A stretch of 64,000 bases of DNA from Branchiibius hedensis. GTDB taxonomy: Bacteria; Actinomycetota; Actinomycetes; Actinomycetales; Dermatophilaceae. Location: assembly GCF_900108585.1 (NCBI RefSeq), contig NZ_UESZ01000001.1, positions 1,984,001 to 2,048,000 on the forward strand, in the 5' to 3' direction. Each line of letters opens with the position of its first letter. The first letter of the stretch is position 1. The notes beneath the pieces were generated by a model. The model was not told the origin of the DNA. It saw nothing but the letters and a program-made list of their open reading frames with translations, and ran no database searches. Shown here piece after piece: positions 33,867-42,509 of this stretch. A program made the translations under genes and the position numbers.

Positions 33867-33917
33867 CGTGAGGCTGGCCGTCGTCGGAAACACCGGGAAA
33901 CACACAGCCGGAGTGCT

Positions 33918-33937
33918 GATAACGATTTCCCTAGAAT
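33918..33937 (+). promoter_or_regulatory. Promoter -10 and candidate operator of the second LacI gene
   Basis: TAGAAT at 33932-33937 is a good -10 box about 50 bp before the LacI start. The imperfect palindrome GATAACGATTTC at 33918-33929 sits just upstream of it, where a bound repressor would block RNA polymerase. Confidence 0.45.
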
Positions 33938-33986
33938 GTCGATAGGGTCATCGCAGCCAGCTCCTTCCATCCCCTGGAGGCCGATC

Positions 33987-35009
33987 ATGCCGACCACTAT
34001 CAAAGACGTCGCCGCCCGAGCGGATGTGTCGGTTGCCACCGTCTCCCGGGTACTCAACGGGGTCGCCTCAGTCGACCCGGCGATGGCACGGCGGGTCCGC
34101 GCGGCCGCCAAAGCGTTGGGTTACGAGGGGAATCCAGTCGCGCGCAGTCTGCGCACGCAGAAGTCAGATCTGCTGGCGTTGATCATTTCGGACATCGGCA
34201 ACCCGTTCTTCACCGCTGTCGCCCGCGGAGTCGAGGACGTCGCCCAGACGGCCGGCTACTCGGTGCTCTTGTGTAATTCGGATGAAGACTCACAGAAGGA
34301 GTCGCGCTACCTCGACATCGCGCGACGAAGCATGGTGGCCGGAGTTCTGTTGTCGCCCAACGCTGGTGGCTCTGATGTGACCGCGCTACAACGGGCCAAT
34401 ATTCCGGTTGTCGCGATCGACCGCGCGCTCGACGAATCGATCGACAGCGTGTTCGTCGACTCGTCGGAGGGGGCCCGCAGCGCGACCGAGCACCTGCTCG
34501 AACAGGGCTGGCGACGCCCTGGCTGCATCACGGGACCACGCGAAGCCGACACGGCTGAGCGGCGAGCCCGTGGCTTCCGCGAGGCCCTGACACAGTCAGG
34601 CACTCACCCGTCAGACAGCCTGATCCGCTACGCCGACTACCGCGTGGCTGGCGGACGGGCTGCGACCGCCGAATTGCTTGACAGCCCAACACCGCCAGAT
34701 GCGTTCTTCGTCGCCAACTCCGAGATGGTGATCGGAGCAATCGAGGAAATCCGTTCTCGCGGAATGAGAATCGGCCATGACATCGGACTGGTCGGTTTCG
34801 ATGACACGCCCTGGGCCCCCTTCGTAGATCCACCGCTCACCGTAATCGACCAGCCCGCCTACGACATCGGGGCGGAGGCGACCCGGATGCTTCTCCAACG
34901 CGTCAACCGGGCATCCACCGACTCATCGAACCAAACCTCCGACCTCGCGCGGACGGTGCTTCTGCGCACCTCCTTGATCGTGCGAGGTAGTTCCCTGCGC
35001 CGGCTCTGA
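33987..35009 (+). CDS. LacI family transcriptional regulator of the GH172/GH116 operon
   Basis: 340 aa. Helix-turn-helix TIKDVAARADVSVATVSRVL at residues 4-23, hinge NPVARSLRTQKSD, then the sugar-binding effector domain (LALIISDIGNPFF, VGFDDTPWAPFVDPPLTVI). CTGGAGG lies six bases before the ATG. It directly precedes, on the same strand, the eight-gene sugar operon and is its likely repressor. The inducer would be the imported sugar or its monosaccharide (inference). Confidence 0.92.
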   Translation: MPTTIKDVAARADVSVATVSRVLNGVASVDPAMARRVRAAAKALGYEGNPVARSLRTQKSDLLALIISDIGNPFFTAVARGVEDVAQTAGYSVLLCNSDEDSQKESRYLDIARRSMVAGVLLSPNAGGSDVTALQRANIPVVAIDRALDESIDSVFVDSSEGARSATEHLLEQGWRRPGCITGPREADTAERRARGFREALTQSGTHPSDSLIRYADYRVAGGRAATAELLDSPTPPDAFFVANSEMVIGAIEEIRSRGMRIGHDIGLVGFDDTPWAPFVDPPLTVIDQPAYDIGAEATRMLLQRVNRASTDSSNQTSDLARTVLLRTSLIVRGSSLRRL

Positions 35010-35026
35010 CCGCATATCCGCAGACC

Positions 35027-35056
35027 TTGACGACAGTGACCCAGGGCACATAGTGT
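35027..35056 (+). promoter_or_regulatory. Vegetative promoter of the GH172/GH116 operon
   Basis: TTGACG (35027-35032) and TAGTGT (35051-35056) with an 18-bp spacer form a recognisable sigma-70 type promoter, about 60 bp before the first gene. Confidence 0.55.
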
Positions 35057-35069
35057 CGGCCGCGGGGAT

Positions 35070-35085
35070 GAGTAATCGATTCCTC
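35070..35085 (+). promoter_or_regulatory. Candidate LacI-type operator downstream of the promoter
   Basis: GAGTAATCGATTCCTC is a near-palindrome centred on ATCGAT and would begin a few bases past the predicted transcription start. It shares the CGATT core with the site at 33918. Confidence 0.45.
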
Positions 35086-35119
35086 GCAGGGCTCAGGACT
35101 TCACAAAGAGGTGTATCGC

Positions 35120-36445
35120 ATGTCCGCAACCGGTCGGCCCCGCATTGAGCGGCGGACCATCCTCAAAGCCGGCGCTGCCGCGCTGGCACTTCCCGCACTC
35201 GGTTCTCTCGCCGCCTGTGGCGGATCGTCCGGTGGCAGCAGCGGTGGTGGCGGGGCAAGCGGTCCCCTCACGCTGCTGTACATGGGCGATGCGACCCAGC
35301 AGAAGGCTTTCCAGCAGTTGTTCGACGCCTTCCACAAGAAGCACCCCGATATCGAGATCAAGGCAACCGGCATCGCCGCTGGGGACTGGGCCACCTTCGT
35401 GAACACCGTCTCCACCCAGATCGCCGGTGGCAAGGTGCCCGACATCGTCGATGTCGCTACCGAGGGTCAGCAGCTGATGGCATCCAAAGGGCTCCTTGAA
35501 CCCCTCGATGACCTGATCGCCAAGGACAAGGCCGAAACCGACGCCTTCTTCAACGGGATTGCCCCGAACCTCAAGGCATGGAGTGCGAAGTACGGCTCGC
35601 CGGATGGCAAGACGTATTACATCCCGGGTGGGTACAACACCACCGTGCAGTACTGCAACACCGAGGTGTTCGAGAAGGCCGGTGTCGACCTGCCGAGCGG
35701 CGACTGGACGTGGGATGACTACAAGAACGCCGGTGAGCAGATCAAGTCCAAGACGGGTGCCTACCTATTGGGCGTGGGTTACGGCTTCCCGTTCGTGGAC
35801 ATCATGCCGTGGCTCCTGACCAACGGGGCGAGCACGACTGACGCGGACTGGAAGAAGGCGACCTTCAACTCGCCGGAGGCCGTCGAAGCGGTCACGTACG
35901 TCAAGAGCCTGCTCGACGCCGGCTACTCCCCCAAGCCAGGTGGAACCTTCGATGCTGCCGCGCAGTTCCAGAAGGGCAAGCTCGCCACGTTGGGTGGCGG
36001 ACGATGGCCGACCCTGGACATCCGCCGACTCAACATGGTCGACAAGACCCAGATCGTGAAGTGGCCGATCAAGAAGAGCAACGGTTCGGCAGCCGGCTGG
36101 GACGCCTGGCCGATCTTCAAGGCCTCCCAACGGAAGGACAAGGCCTGGACCTTCTTGAAGTGGATGATGTCCAAGGAGGCCTCGGAGTTCTACGCCAGCG
36201 TCGGCGGCACGAACGTGCCCGCCTTGACCTCCGTCGCCCAGAGCGAGGTATTCCTCAAAGACGCGCCCAAGGGGACCGAACTCATCGCCAGTGCCATCGA
36301 CTACGCGACGCCGATCCCCAGCCCAGCCAAGGGAGCCCAGATCCAGACCGAGGTCACGAAGGGTTGGCAGGCCGCCATTCTTGGCCAGAAGTCGCCGCAG
36401 GACGCTCTCGACCAGGCGAACACAGCGATCCAAGCCCTGCTGTGA
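35120..36445 (+). CDS. Sugar ABC transporter substrate-binding protein, Tat-type lipoprotein
   Basis: 441 aa. The N-terminus has a twin-arginine motif (RRTILK, 11-16) and a lipobox SLAAC with Cys33, so it is probably exported folded by Tat and lipidated. The mature part is a CUT1 solute-binding protein (DIVDVATEGQQLMASKGLLEPLDDL, GGRWPTLDIRRLN). AGAGG eight bases before the ATG. First gene of the operon. With the downstream GH172 and GH116 it probably captures furanosyl or beta-linked oligosaccharides. Confidence 0.93.
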   Translation: MSATGRPRIERRTILKAGAAALALPALGSLAACGGSSGGSSGGGGASGPLTLLYMGDATQQKAFQQLFDAFHKKHPDIEIKATGIAAGDWATFVNTVSTQIAGGKVPDIVDVATEGQQLMASKGLLEPLDDLIAKDKAETDAFFNGIAPNLKAWSAKYGSPDGKTYYIPGGYNTTVQYCNTEVFEKAGVDLPSGDWTWDDYKNAGEQIKSKTGAYLLGVGYGFPFVDIMPWLLTNGASTTDADWKKATFNSPEAVEAVTYVKSLLDAGYSPKPGGTFDAAAQFQKGKLATLGGGRWPTLDIRRLNMVDKTQIVKWPIKKSNGSAAGWDAWPIFKASQRKDKAWTFLKWMMSKEASEFYASVGGTNVPALTSVAQSEVFLKDAPKGTELIASAIDYATPIPSPAKGAQIQTEVTKGWQAAILGQKSPQDALDQANTAIQALL

Positions 36446-37374
36446 CGACCGCTCTTGTCGAGACGGCCGCCCGGACCCCGTCCAAAGACAGGGGCACCGG
36501 GCGGTCTGCCGGCCTGGCAGGGTGGTTCTTCGTCAGTCCTGCGGTGCTGCTGTTCCTGATCTTTGTGCTCGGGCCGTTCATCGCGGCCATCATCCTGAGC
36601 TTCTTCAGCTGGGACATGCTGACGCCGGCCACCTTCAACGGGTTCGGCAACTTCACCCAGATGTTCCAGGATCCGTTGCTGTACAAGGCTTTGGGTAACA
36701 CCTTCATCTTCGCGATTGCCTCGGTCGTCACGCACCTGATCGGCGGACTGCTACTGGCCCTCGGGGTCAACGCCATCACCAGCCGCGTCGCGTCCTACTT
36801 CGTGCGCACGTCCTTGTTCTTCCCGTTCGTCATCTCCTGGGCTGCGGTGGCTCTGCTGTGGAAGTACGTGCTGGATCCCACCTTCGGGATGGGGACCTAC
36901 TACCTGAAGAAGATCGGCATCAACCCGCCGGACTGGTTCACCGATCCGCACTGGGCGTTGCCCGCGATCATCGGCATCGACTGGTGGCACACCATCGGCT
37001 ACACGTTCGTCATCCTGCTGGCCGGACTGCAAACCGTCCCCGCCCAGCTGATCGAGGCAGCCAAGATCGACGGTTGCAACGCCTGGCAACGGCTGTGGCA
37101 CGTGATCATCCCGATGATGTCGCCGACGATCTTCTTCGCGACGATCATCACCTTCATCGGCGCCTTCCAGATCTTCGACCCCGTCCAGATCATCACCCCT
37201 GACGGCGGACCGGAGAACTCAACGACGACGATCGTGATGTACCTGTACCAGAAGGGGTTCCAGGCTTTCGAGGTCGGCTACGCCTCTGCTGTGTCCATCC
37301 TGGTGTTCGCGGTGATGGCGGTGGTGACGGCCTTCCAGTTCTGGGCGAGCCGACGGTGGGTGGTGCAGTCGTGA
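36442..37374 (+). CDS. Carbohydrate ABC transporter permease (UgpA/MalF type)
   Basis: 310 aa, six predicted helices after a short cytoplasmic N-terminus. The ATPase-contact loop reads QLIEAAKIDGCNAWQRLWHV. GTG start overlaps the binding-protein stop and its own stop overlaps the next start, both as GTGA. No dedicated ATPase gene is in the operon. Confidence 0.93.
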   Translation: MTTALVETAARTPSKDRGTGRSAGLAGWFFVSPAVLLFLIFVLGPFIAAIILSFFSWDMLTPATFNGFGNFTQMFQDPLLYKALGNTFIFAIASVVTHLIGGLLLALGVNAITSRVASYFVRTSLFFPFVISWAAVALLWKYVLDPTFGMGTYYLKKIGINPPDWFTDPHWALPAIIGIDWWHTIGYTFVILLAGLQTVPAQLIEAAKIDGCNAWQRLWHVIIPMMSPTIFFATIITFIGAFQIFDPVQIITPDGGPENSTTTIVMYLYQKGFQAFEVGYASAVSILVFAVMAVVTAFQFWASRRWVVQS

Positions 37375-38195
37375 ATCGTTTCCATCCCGGACGGACCGTA
37401 CTCACCGTGGTCCTCGTGCTCCTCGGCGTGCTGATGCTGGCACCGCTGGTCTGGTTGATCAGTGAGAGTTTCACTCAGGAGTCCGCGGCCTTCGAACTGC
37501 CGCCCAACTGGATCCCGCACCCGCTCACGACGGAGAACTTCAGCGCTATCGGTGATCTGATCCCGTTCTGGCGAATGGCGCTGAACAGCGTGATCGTGGC
37601 GGTCATCACCACGGTCGGATCGATTGTCGTGAGCCTGCTCGCGGCGTATGCGTTCTCCCGCTGCAGTTTCCGCGGCAAGGACAAGGTCTTCGGCCTGATG
37701 CTCGCAGCGCTCATGGTGCCGGCGCAGATGACGATCATCCCGGTGTTCATCCTCATGCGGAACCTGGGTCTGATCGATCACCTCGCCGCGTTGTGGCTGC
37801 CGGCGCTGATCAACGTCTTCTCGATCTTCTTCTTCCGGCAGTACTTCAACTCCATCCCCCGCGAACTCGACGAGGCCGCGATGATGGACGGGGCGGGCCA
37901 CTTCTGGATTCTCTTCCGGATGCTGGTGCCGCTGTCGGGGCCAGCGATCGCCGCGATGGGCATCCTGACCTTCGAAGCATCGTGGAACAACTACTTCGGT
38001 CCGTTGATCTTCCTCAGCTCCCCGGAGAATATGACCTTGCCCATCGGTTTGGTGACTTTGCAAGCCGGACAAGGTGGTTCAAGCGTGGTGGTGTTCGCCG
38101 CGATCACCGCGGTCGTCGTACCTGTCCTGGTCGTGTTCCTGTTCGCCCAGCGAGCATTCATCGCCAGCGTCGCTGCCGCCGGGATCCGCGGATGA
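37371..38195 (+). CDS. Carbohydrate ABC transporter permease (UgpE/MalG type)
   Basis: 274 aa, six helices. EAA loop: RELDEAAMMDGAGHFWILFR. Pairs with the preceding permease. Overlaps it by GTGA and the next gene by ATGA. Confidence 0.93.
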   Translation: MNRFHPGRTVLTVVLVLLGVLMLAPLVWLISESFTQESAAFELPPNWIPHPLTTENFSAIGDLIPFWRMALNSVIVAVITTVGSIVVSLLAAYAFSRCSFRGKDKVFGLMLAALMVPAQMTIIPVFILMRNLGLIDHLAALWLPALINVFSIFFFRQYFNSIPRELDEAAMMDGAGHFWILFRMLVPLSGPAIAAMGILTFEASWNNYFGPLIFLSSPENMTLPIGLVTLQAGQGGSSVVVFAAITAVVVPVLVVFLFAQRAFIASVAAAGIRG

Positions 38196-38932
38196 GCGCG
38201 CACGTCGTCGACTCGACCCAGCGCGACGCCACCCAACGCGTTGTGCTGCAGCGGACCGTCCGCGGCGTGTGGGCGGGCCTGCCCGCACTGCTCACCGGCA
38301 GCGTCGTGCTCACCCTGGCGATCGCCCTGACCGCGATCCTTGGCGGTGGACTGACTCCGTGGTCCCTGCTGCTGAGTCCGCTGGTGGTCGGGCCACCGCT
38401 CACCGGCCTCGCGGGCGTCTGTCACGACATCGTGGTCGAGGACGACGCGACGATCCGCAACTGGGCTCGCGCTACCCGCCGTACCGCGCGGCTCGGGATC
38501 GGCCTGCTCGTCATACCCGCCACACCTGCGGTCCTGCTGATGGTCGCCGTCGTCGTGCACGAACGCACCGCCTCACCGGTCTGGCTGGCCCCGATGGCGA
38601 TCAGTTCCAGCGCGACACTCTTGGCTGTATTCACCCTGCTGGCCGCCGTACCCGCCGCCATCGCACGGCCAGACCTGCGCGGTGTCGCCCTCTGGGCCAC
38701 CGCATTGCACCTGGTGGGTCGGTGGCCGGTGCGCTTCGCCGCACCGCTCACGGTGCTCGGCCTCGGCCTGTGGGCTGGACTGGCGATCACCGGCACGTTG
38801 CTGCCGCTCGTGCCCGGTCCGGTCCTCCTGCTCGCCGCAGCTGCGTTCTGGTCCAGTGCTATCGAGCTCGGCGCCACCGATCTCAGTTCCCCCCACGATC
38901 TCACTCCCGCCGAAAGGATCACGACATCGTGA
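38192..38932 (+). CDS. Small polytopic membrane protein, possibly YesL/DUF624-like
   Basis: 246 aa with about six hydrophobic helices and short loops. I do not recognise it with certainty. Size, helix layout, WSLLLSPLVVGPPLTG and its place directly after CUT1 permease genes fit the YesL/DUF624 group, which recurs in sugar-uptake operons with unknown function. It is embedded by 4-nt overlaps on both sides, so it is made together with the transporter and hydrolases. Confidence 0.6.
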   Translation: MSAHVVDSTQRDATQRVVLQRTVRGVWAGLPALLTGSVVLTLAIALTAILGGGLTPWSLLLSPLVVGPPLTGLAGVCHDIVVEDDATIRNWARATRRTARLGIGLLVIPATPAVLLMVAVVVHERTASPVWLAPMAISSSATLLAVFTLLAAVPAAIARPDLRGVALWATALHLVGRWPVRFAAPLTVLGLGLWAGLAITGTLLPLVPGPVLLLAAAAFWSSAIELGATDLSSPHDLTPAERITTS

Positions 38933-40035
38933 CCGACAGCGCCATCATCAATCTCGCAGCACTGCGTGCCGTGCAAACCCGGTCGATCTCCCCGGAGAAC
39001 TTCTCCGGCCGCAAGGGGCAGGGCGGACGGGCCACCGAGGGCACCGGCGCGGACTGTGCGCGCGACCTCGGCGTCGGCTGGAAGATCTCGCCCAGCGTCG
39101 ACGTCGCCGCCAACGACACCTTCGAGCTGGCCAACATCGAGGGACCAGCCAAGATCACGCACATCTGGTTGACCACCCATCGCTCCAACTGGCGCTCCCT
39201 GGTGATGCGCGCCTACTGGGACGACAGCGACGCGCCCGCGATCGAGGTCCCCCTGGGCGACTTCTTCGCCAACGGCTGGGGACGGTTCGCCCAGGTCTCG
39301 TCCAGCATGGTTGCCGCGAACCCCAACGGCGGCTTCAACTGCTACTGGCCCATGCCGTTCCGCACCGGGGCGCGGCTGACGATCGAAAACCTCGCACCCC
39401 ACACCGCCACGGTCTACTACCAGATCACCTATGAGATCGGCAGCGACCACCAAGCCGACGGCTACCTGCACGCCCAGTTCCGCCGTTCAAATCCCTTGCC
39501 GCACCTGGAAACTCACCCGATCCTCGACAACATCGAGGGACAAGGTCAGTACGTCGGGACCTACCTCGCGTGGGGTGTGAACTCCCCTGGGTGGTGGGGT
39601 GAAGGTGAGATCAAGTTCTATCTCGATGGGGACCGGGTCCAGCCCGATGGTGCATTCCCCACGATCTGTGGCACCGGCACCGAAGACTACTTCGGCGGCG
39701 CCTGGAACTTCGATGTGCCCGGCCAGGGGTACACCTCGTTCTCGACGCCCTACCTCGGCATGCCCCAAGTGCTGCGACCAGACGGGCTGTACTACTCCCA
39801 ACAGCGGTTCGGCATGTACCGCTGGCACATCCTTGACCCGATCCACTTCGCCGAGGATCTGACCGTCGACATCCAGGCGCTGGGCTGGCGCAGCGGGCAC
39901 CGATACAACCCGCTGCACGACGACATCGCATCGACGGCCTTCTTCTACCTCGATCGTCCGACCGCGCACCGGCCGACGTTCCCGAGCGCCGACGACCTGG
40001 AGATCCTGGGCGAGCCGATGGACCCGTTGACGTGA
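38929..40035 (+). CDS. Glycoside hydrolase family 172 (DUF2961), probable exo-alpha-D-arabinofuranosidase
   Basis: 368 aa, no signal peptide. The DUF2961 core is evident: SPENFSGRKGQGG near the start, GPAKITHIWLT, WGEGEIKFYLDGD and the strongly conserved GTGTEDYFGGAW, whose Glu252 is a catalytic candidate. Known GH172 members act on difructose dianhydride I or remove alpha-D-arabinofuranose from mycobacterial arabinogalactan/lipoarabinomannan. Coupled to GH116 by GTGA. With the isomerase and kinase downstream, D-arabinofuranosides are the better-fitting substrate (inference). Confidence 0.85.
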   Translation: MTDSAIINLAALRAVQTRSISPENFSGRKGQGGRATEGTGADCARDLGVGWKISPSVDVAANDTFELANIEGPAKITHIWLTTHRSNWRSLVMRAYWDDSDAPAIEVPLGDFFANGWGRFAQVSSSMVAANPNGGFNCYWPMPFRTGARLTIENLAPHTATVYYQITYEIGSDHQADGYLHAQFRRSNPLPHLETHPILDNIEGQGQYVGTYLAWGVNSPGWWGEGEIKFYLDGDRVQPDGAFPTICGTGTEDYFGGAWNFDVPGQGYTSFSTPYLGMPQVLRPDGLYYSQQRFGMYRWHILDPIHFAEDLTVDIQALGWRSGHRYNPLHDDIASTAFFYLDRPTAHRPTFPSADDLEILGEPMDPLT

Positions 40036-42509
40036 CCTACCCCGAGGCCGGACCGGCAGATTGGCCGGTGGTCAGCAACTACTCCGGGCGACGTCTGGAG
40101 CAGATCGCGATGCCAGTCGGCGGGATCGGGACCGGTTGTATCAGCCTGGGCGGTCGTGGCCAACTGATCGACTGGGAACTGTTCAACCGGCCGGCCAAAG
40201 GCTTCAATCCGTTGTCGTTCTTCGTCGTTCGTACGCAGGATGCCGACGGCGCGATCGCCACCCGGGTCCTCGAAGGCGCGCTCTCTGCACGCGACCGTGA
40301 CGGCCACCTCGGCAGCGCCGTACCGGGTGCCGGTCTGCCCCGCTTCACCGACGCTGTGTTCGAGGCCGCCTACCCGTTCGGCAGGGTACGACTGACCGAC
40401 CCGGCACTGCCTGTCGCTGCGATGGTGTCGGCGTTCAATCCGGTGGTGCCCGGCGACGCGGACGCGAGCGGACTGCCGCTGCTTGTCTACCGGGTGCGGC
40501 TGACCAACCTCACCCAGCAGCCGGTGCGCGCCGACGTGTGCGGCAATGTCCAGCACATCGTCGGGTGGCGCAAGACCCCTTATGGAGAAGACCGCATTCC
40601 CGAGGGCAATGTCTTCGAAGCATTCTCCGGTAACGGTTTCGACGGAGTGCGCGGCTACAGCACGACCCTTGACGACAAGGACGAGACATGGGGCACGCTG
40701 GCCTTCGCCGTCCTCGGCCGTCAGGTCACCAGTCGACGTACGACGTGGGCACGCCGGTCCTGGGGCGACTCCCTCCTGGACTTCTGGGACGACTTCGCAG
40801 CCGACGGCCAGGTCAATGAGCCGGAGAAGCCGGGGGCCGCCGTACCCACGGCGTCGCTGGCAACTTCCGTCGATCTCGCACCCGGCCAGGAAGCGGAGGT
40901 CACCTTCCTGATCGCCTGGCACGCGCCGAATCGGTTTGGTTGGCAACATGATTGGGCAGGGTTACCGCAGGGCAGTCACTCCTGCGATTGGGTAGGAAAC
41001 CACTACACCCAGCGATTCACCGATGCAGCGGACGTCGTAGATCAGGTAGCACCCCAGCTGGCTGACTTAGAGGCGGCCACCCTGCGTTATGTACGCAGCA
41101 TCGCCGGTAGCGACCTTCCCGTGAGCGTGCAGGACGCGATCCTGTCCAACGTCGCGGTCCTGAAGTCGCCGACCTGTTTCCGGATCGCCGACGGGACCTT
41201 CCTGGCGTGGGAGGGTTGCAATCCGACGACGGGAAGCTGTCACGGCAGCTGCACCCATGTGTGGAACTACCAGTACGCCCTTGAGCAGCTGTTCCCCGAG
41301 CTTGCCTGGTCCATGCGCGAGGTCGAATTCCGTTGGAGTTTGGACGATCGCGGGATGATGAGCTTCCGAGCTGGTCTCCCCCTGGCAACGAACGGGAACC
41401 GTTGGCGGGTTGGCGCAGCGGACGGGCAGATGGGTGCGCTGGTGCGGCTGCACCGCACCTGGCTGCTCTCCGGCGACGACGAGAGGCTCCGCGACCTGTG
41501 GCCGCAGGCGCGCAAGGCCCTGGAGTTCGCCTGGATCGAGCACGGTTGGGATGCCGACCAGGACGGCCTGATGGAAGGCTGCCAGCACAACACGATGGAC
41601 GTGGAGTATTACGGCCCCAACGGAGTTGACCAGTCCTGGTACCTCGCGGCCCTGGTTGCCTGCGCCGACATGGCCATCGTCTGCGCAGACGCCGACTTCG
41701 CAGCCCGCTGTGCACAACTCGCGTCGACCGGAGCCAAGAACACCGACGAACTGCTGTACGTCGCCGGCTACTACGAACAGGATGTTCGCCCGGCGATGAG
41801 TGTTGACAACATCGCTGACGGGTTACGGATCCGCTACGCCGGTGAGAATCCCGCAGTCGGCTCCGACGATCTCGTGCACCCTGACCTGCAAATCGGATCC
41901 GGCTGCACAACAGACCAAGTGGTCGGCCACAGCATGGTCGCCCTGAGCGGACTGGACACGGGGTTAGATCCCCAGAACGTCACGCACGCGCTCCAGATGG
42001 TCGTGCAGCACAATCATCGCAACGGGTTCACCGACCAGCTGAATCATCTGCGGACGTTCGCTACCGCGGAGGAACGCGGCCTGATCAACTGCTCATTTCC
42101 GCGCGGTGACCGCCCCGAACGTCCGTTCCCGTACTGCTACGAGGTGTGGACTGGTCTGGAGTACTCCGCGGCGGTCGGCTTGGCGATCGACGGATCCCTC
42201 ACTGCGGCAGAGGAAGTCACCGCGGACGTGCGTGATCGGTACGACGGCGAGCGTCGCAATCCCTTCAACGAAATCGAGTGCGGTAACCACTACGTGCGAT
42301 CCATGGCCTCCTTCGGACTGACTCATGCCTGGTCGGGAGCAGCAGTCCGAGGGGATGAGCTGAGCGTCGCACCGCGCACCGGTCGGTGGCCGGTGATCGC
42401 CGGTGACCGTGTCGGGGTCGTCGAGGTCAGACCCGACGGCGCTGCCTGGCACGCGACGTACTCCCCCGTTCTCGGACCTGAATTCCCCACTGTGGAGGTG
42501 CGTTCATGA
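40032..42509 (+). CDS. Glycoside hydrolase family 116 (GBA2-like), possible exo-beta-D-arabinofuranosidase
   Basis: 825 aa, cytoplasmic. An N-terminal beta-sandwich domain (MPVGGIGTGCISLGGRG near 29-45) precedes an alpha/alpha-barrel. The barrel has the GH116 nucleophile motif MDVEYYGPN (Glu525), the acid/base region GCTTDQVVGH (Asp628) and EVWTGLEYS. Characterised GH116 enzymes include beta-glucosidases, beta-xylosidases, glucosylceramidase and, as I recall, an actinobacterial exo-beta-D-arabinofuranosidase that acts on mycobacterial glycans together with a GH172 enzyme. The GH172 neighbour favours the last. Overlaps both neighbours by 4 nt. Confidence 0.85.
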   Translation: MTYPEAGPADWPVVSNYSGRRLEQIAMPVGGIGTGCISLGGRGQLIDWELFNRPAKGFNPLSFFVVRTQDADGAIATRVLEGALSARDRDGHLGSAVPGAGLPRFTDAVFEAAYPFGRVRLTDPALPVAAMVSAFNPVVPGDADASGLPLLVYRVRLTNLTQQPVRADVCGNVQHIVGWRKTPYGEDRIPEGNVFEAFSGNGFDGVRGYSTTLDDKDETWGTLAFAVLGRQVTSRRTTWARRSWGDSLLDFWDDFAADGQVNEPEKPGAAVPTASLATSVDLAPGQEAEVTFLIAWHAPNRFGWQHDWAGLPQGSHSCDWVGNHYTQRFTDAADVVDQVAPQLADLEAATLRYVRSIAGSDLPVSVQDAILSNVAVLKSPTCFRIADGTFLAWEGCNPTTGSCHGSCTHVWNYQYALEQLFPELAWSMREVEFRWSLDDRGMMSFRAGLPLATNGNRWRVGAADGQMGALVRLHRTWLLSGDDERLRDLWPQARKALEFAWIEHGWDADQDGLMEGCQHNTMDVEYYGPNGVDQSWYLAALVACADMAIVCADADFAARCAQLASTGAKNTDELLYVAGYYEQDVRPAMSVDNIADGLRIRYAGENPAVGSDDLVHPDLQIGSGCTTDQVVGHSMVALSGLDTGLDPQNVTHALQMVVQHNHRNGFTDQLNHLRTFATAEERGLINCSFPRGDRPERPFPYCYEVWTGLEYSAAVGLAIDGSLTAAEEVTADVRDRYDGERRNPFNEIECGNHYVRSMASFGLTHAWSGAAVRGDELSVAPRTGRWPVIAGDRVGVVEVRPDGAAWHATYSPVLGPEFPTVEVRS

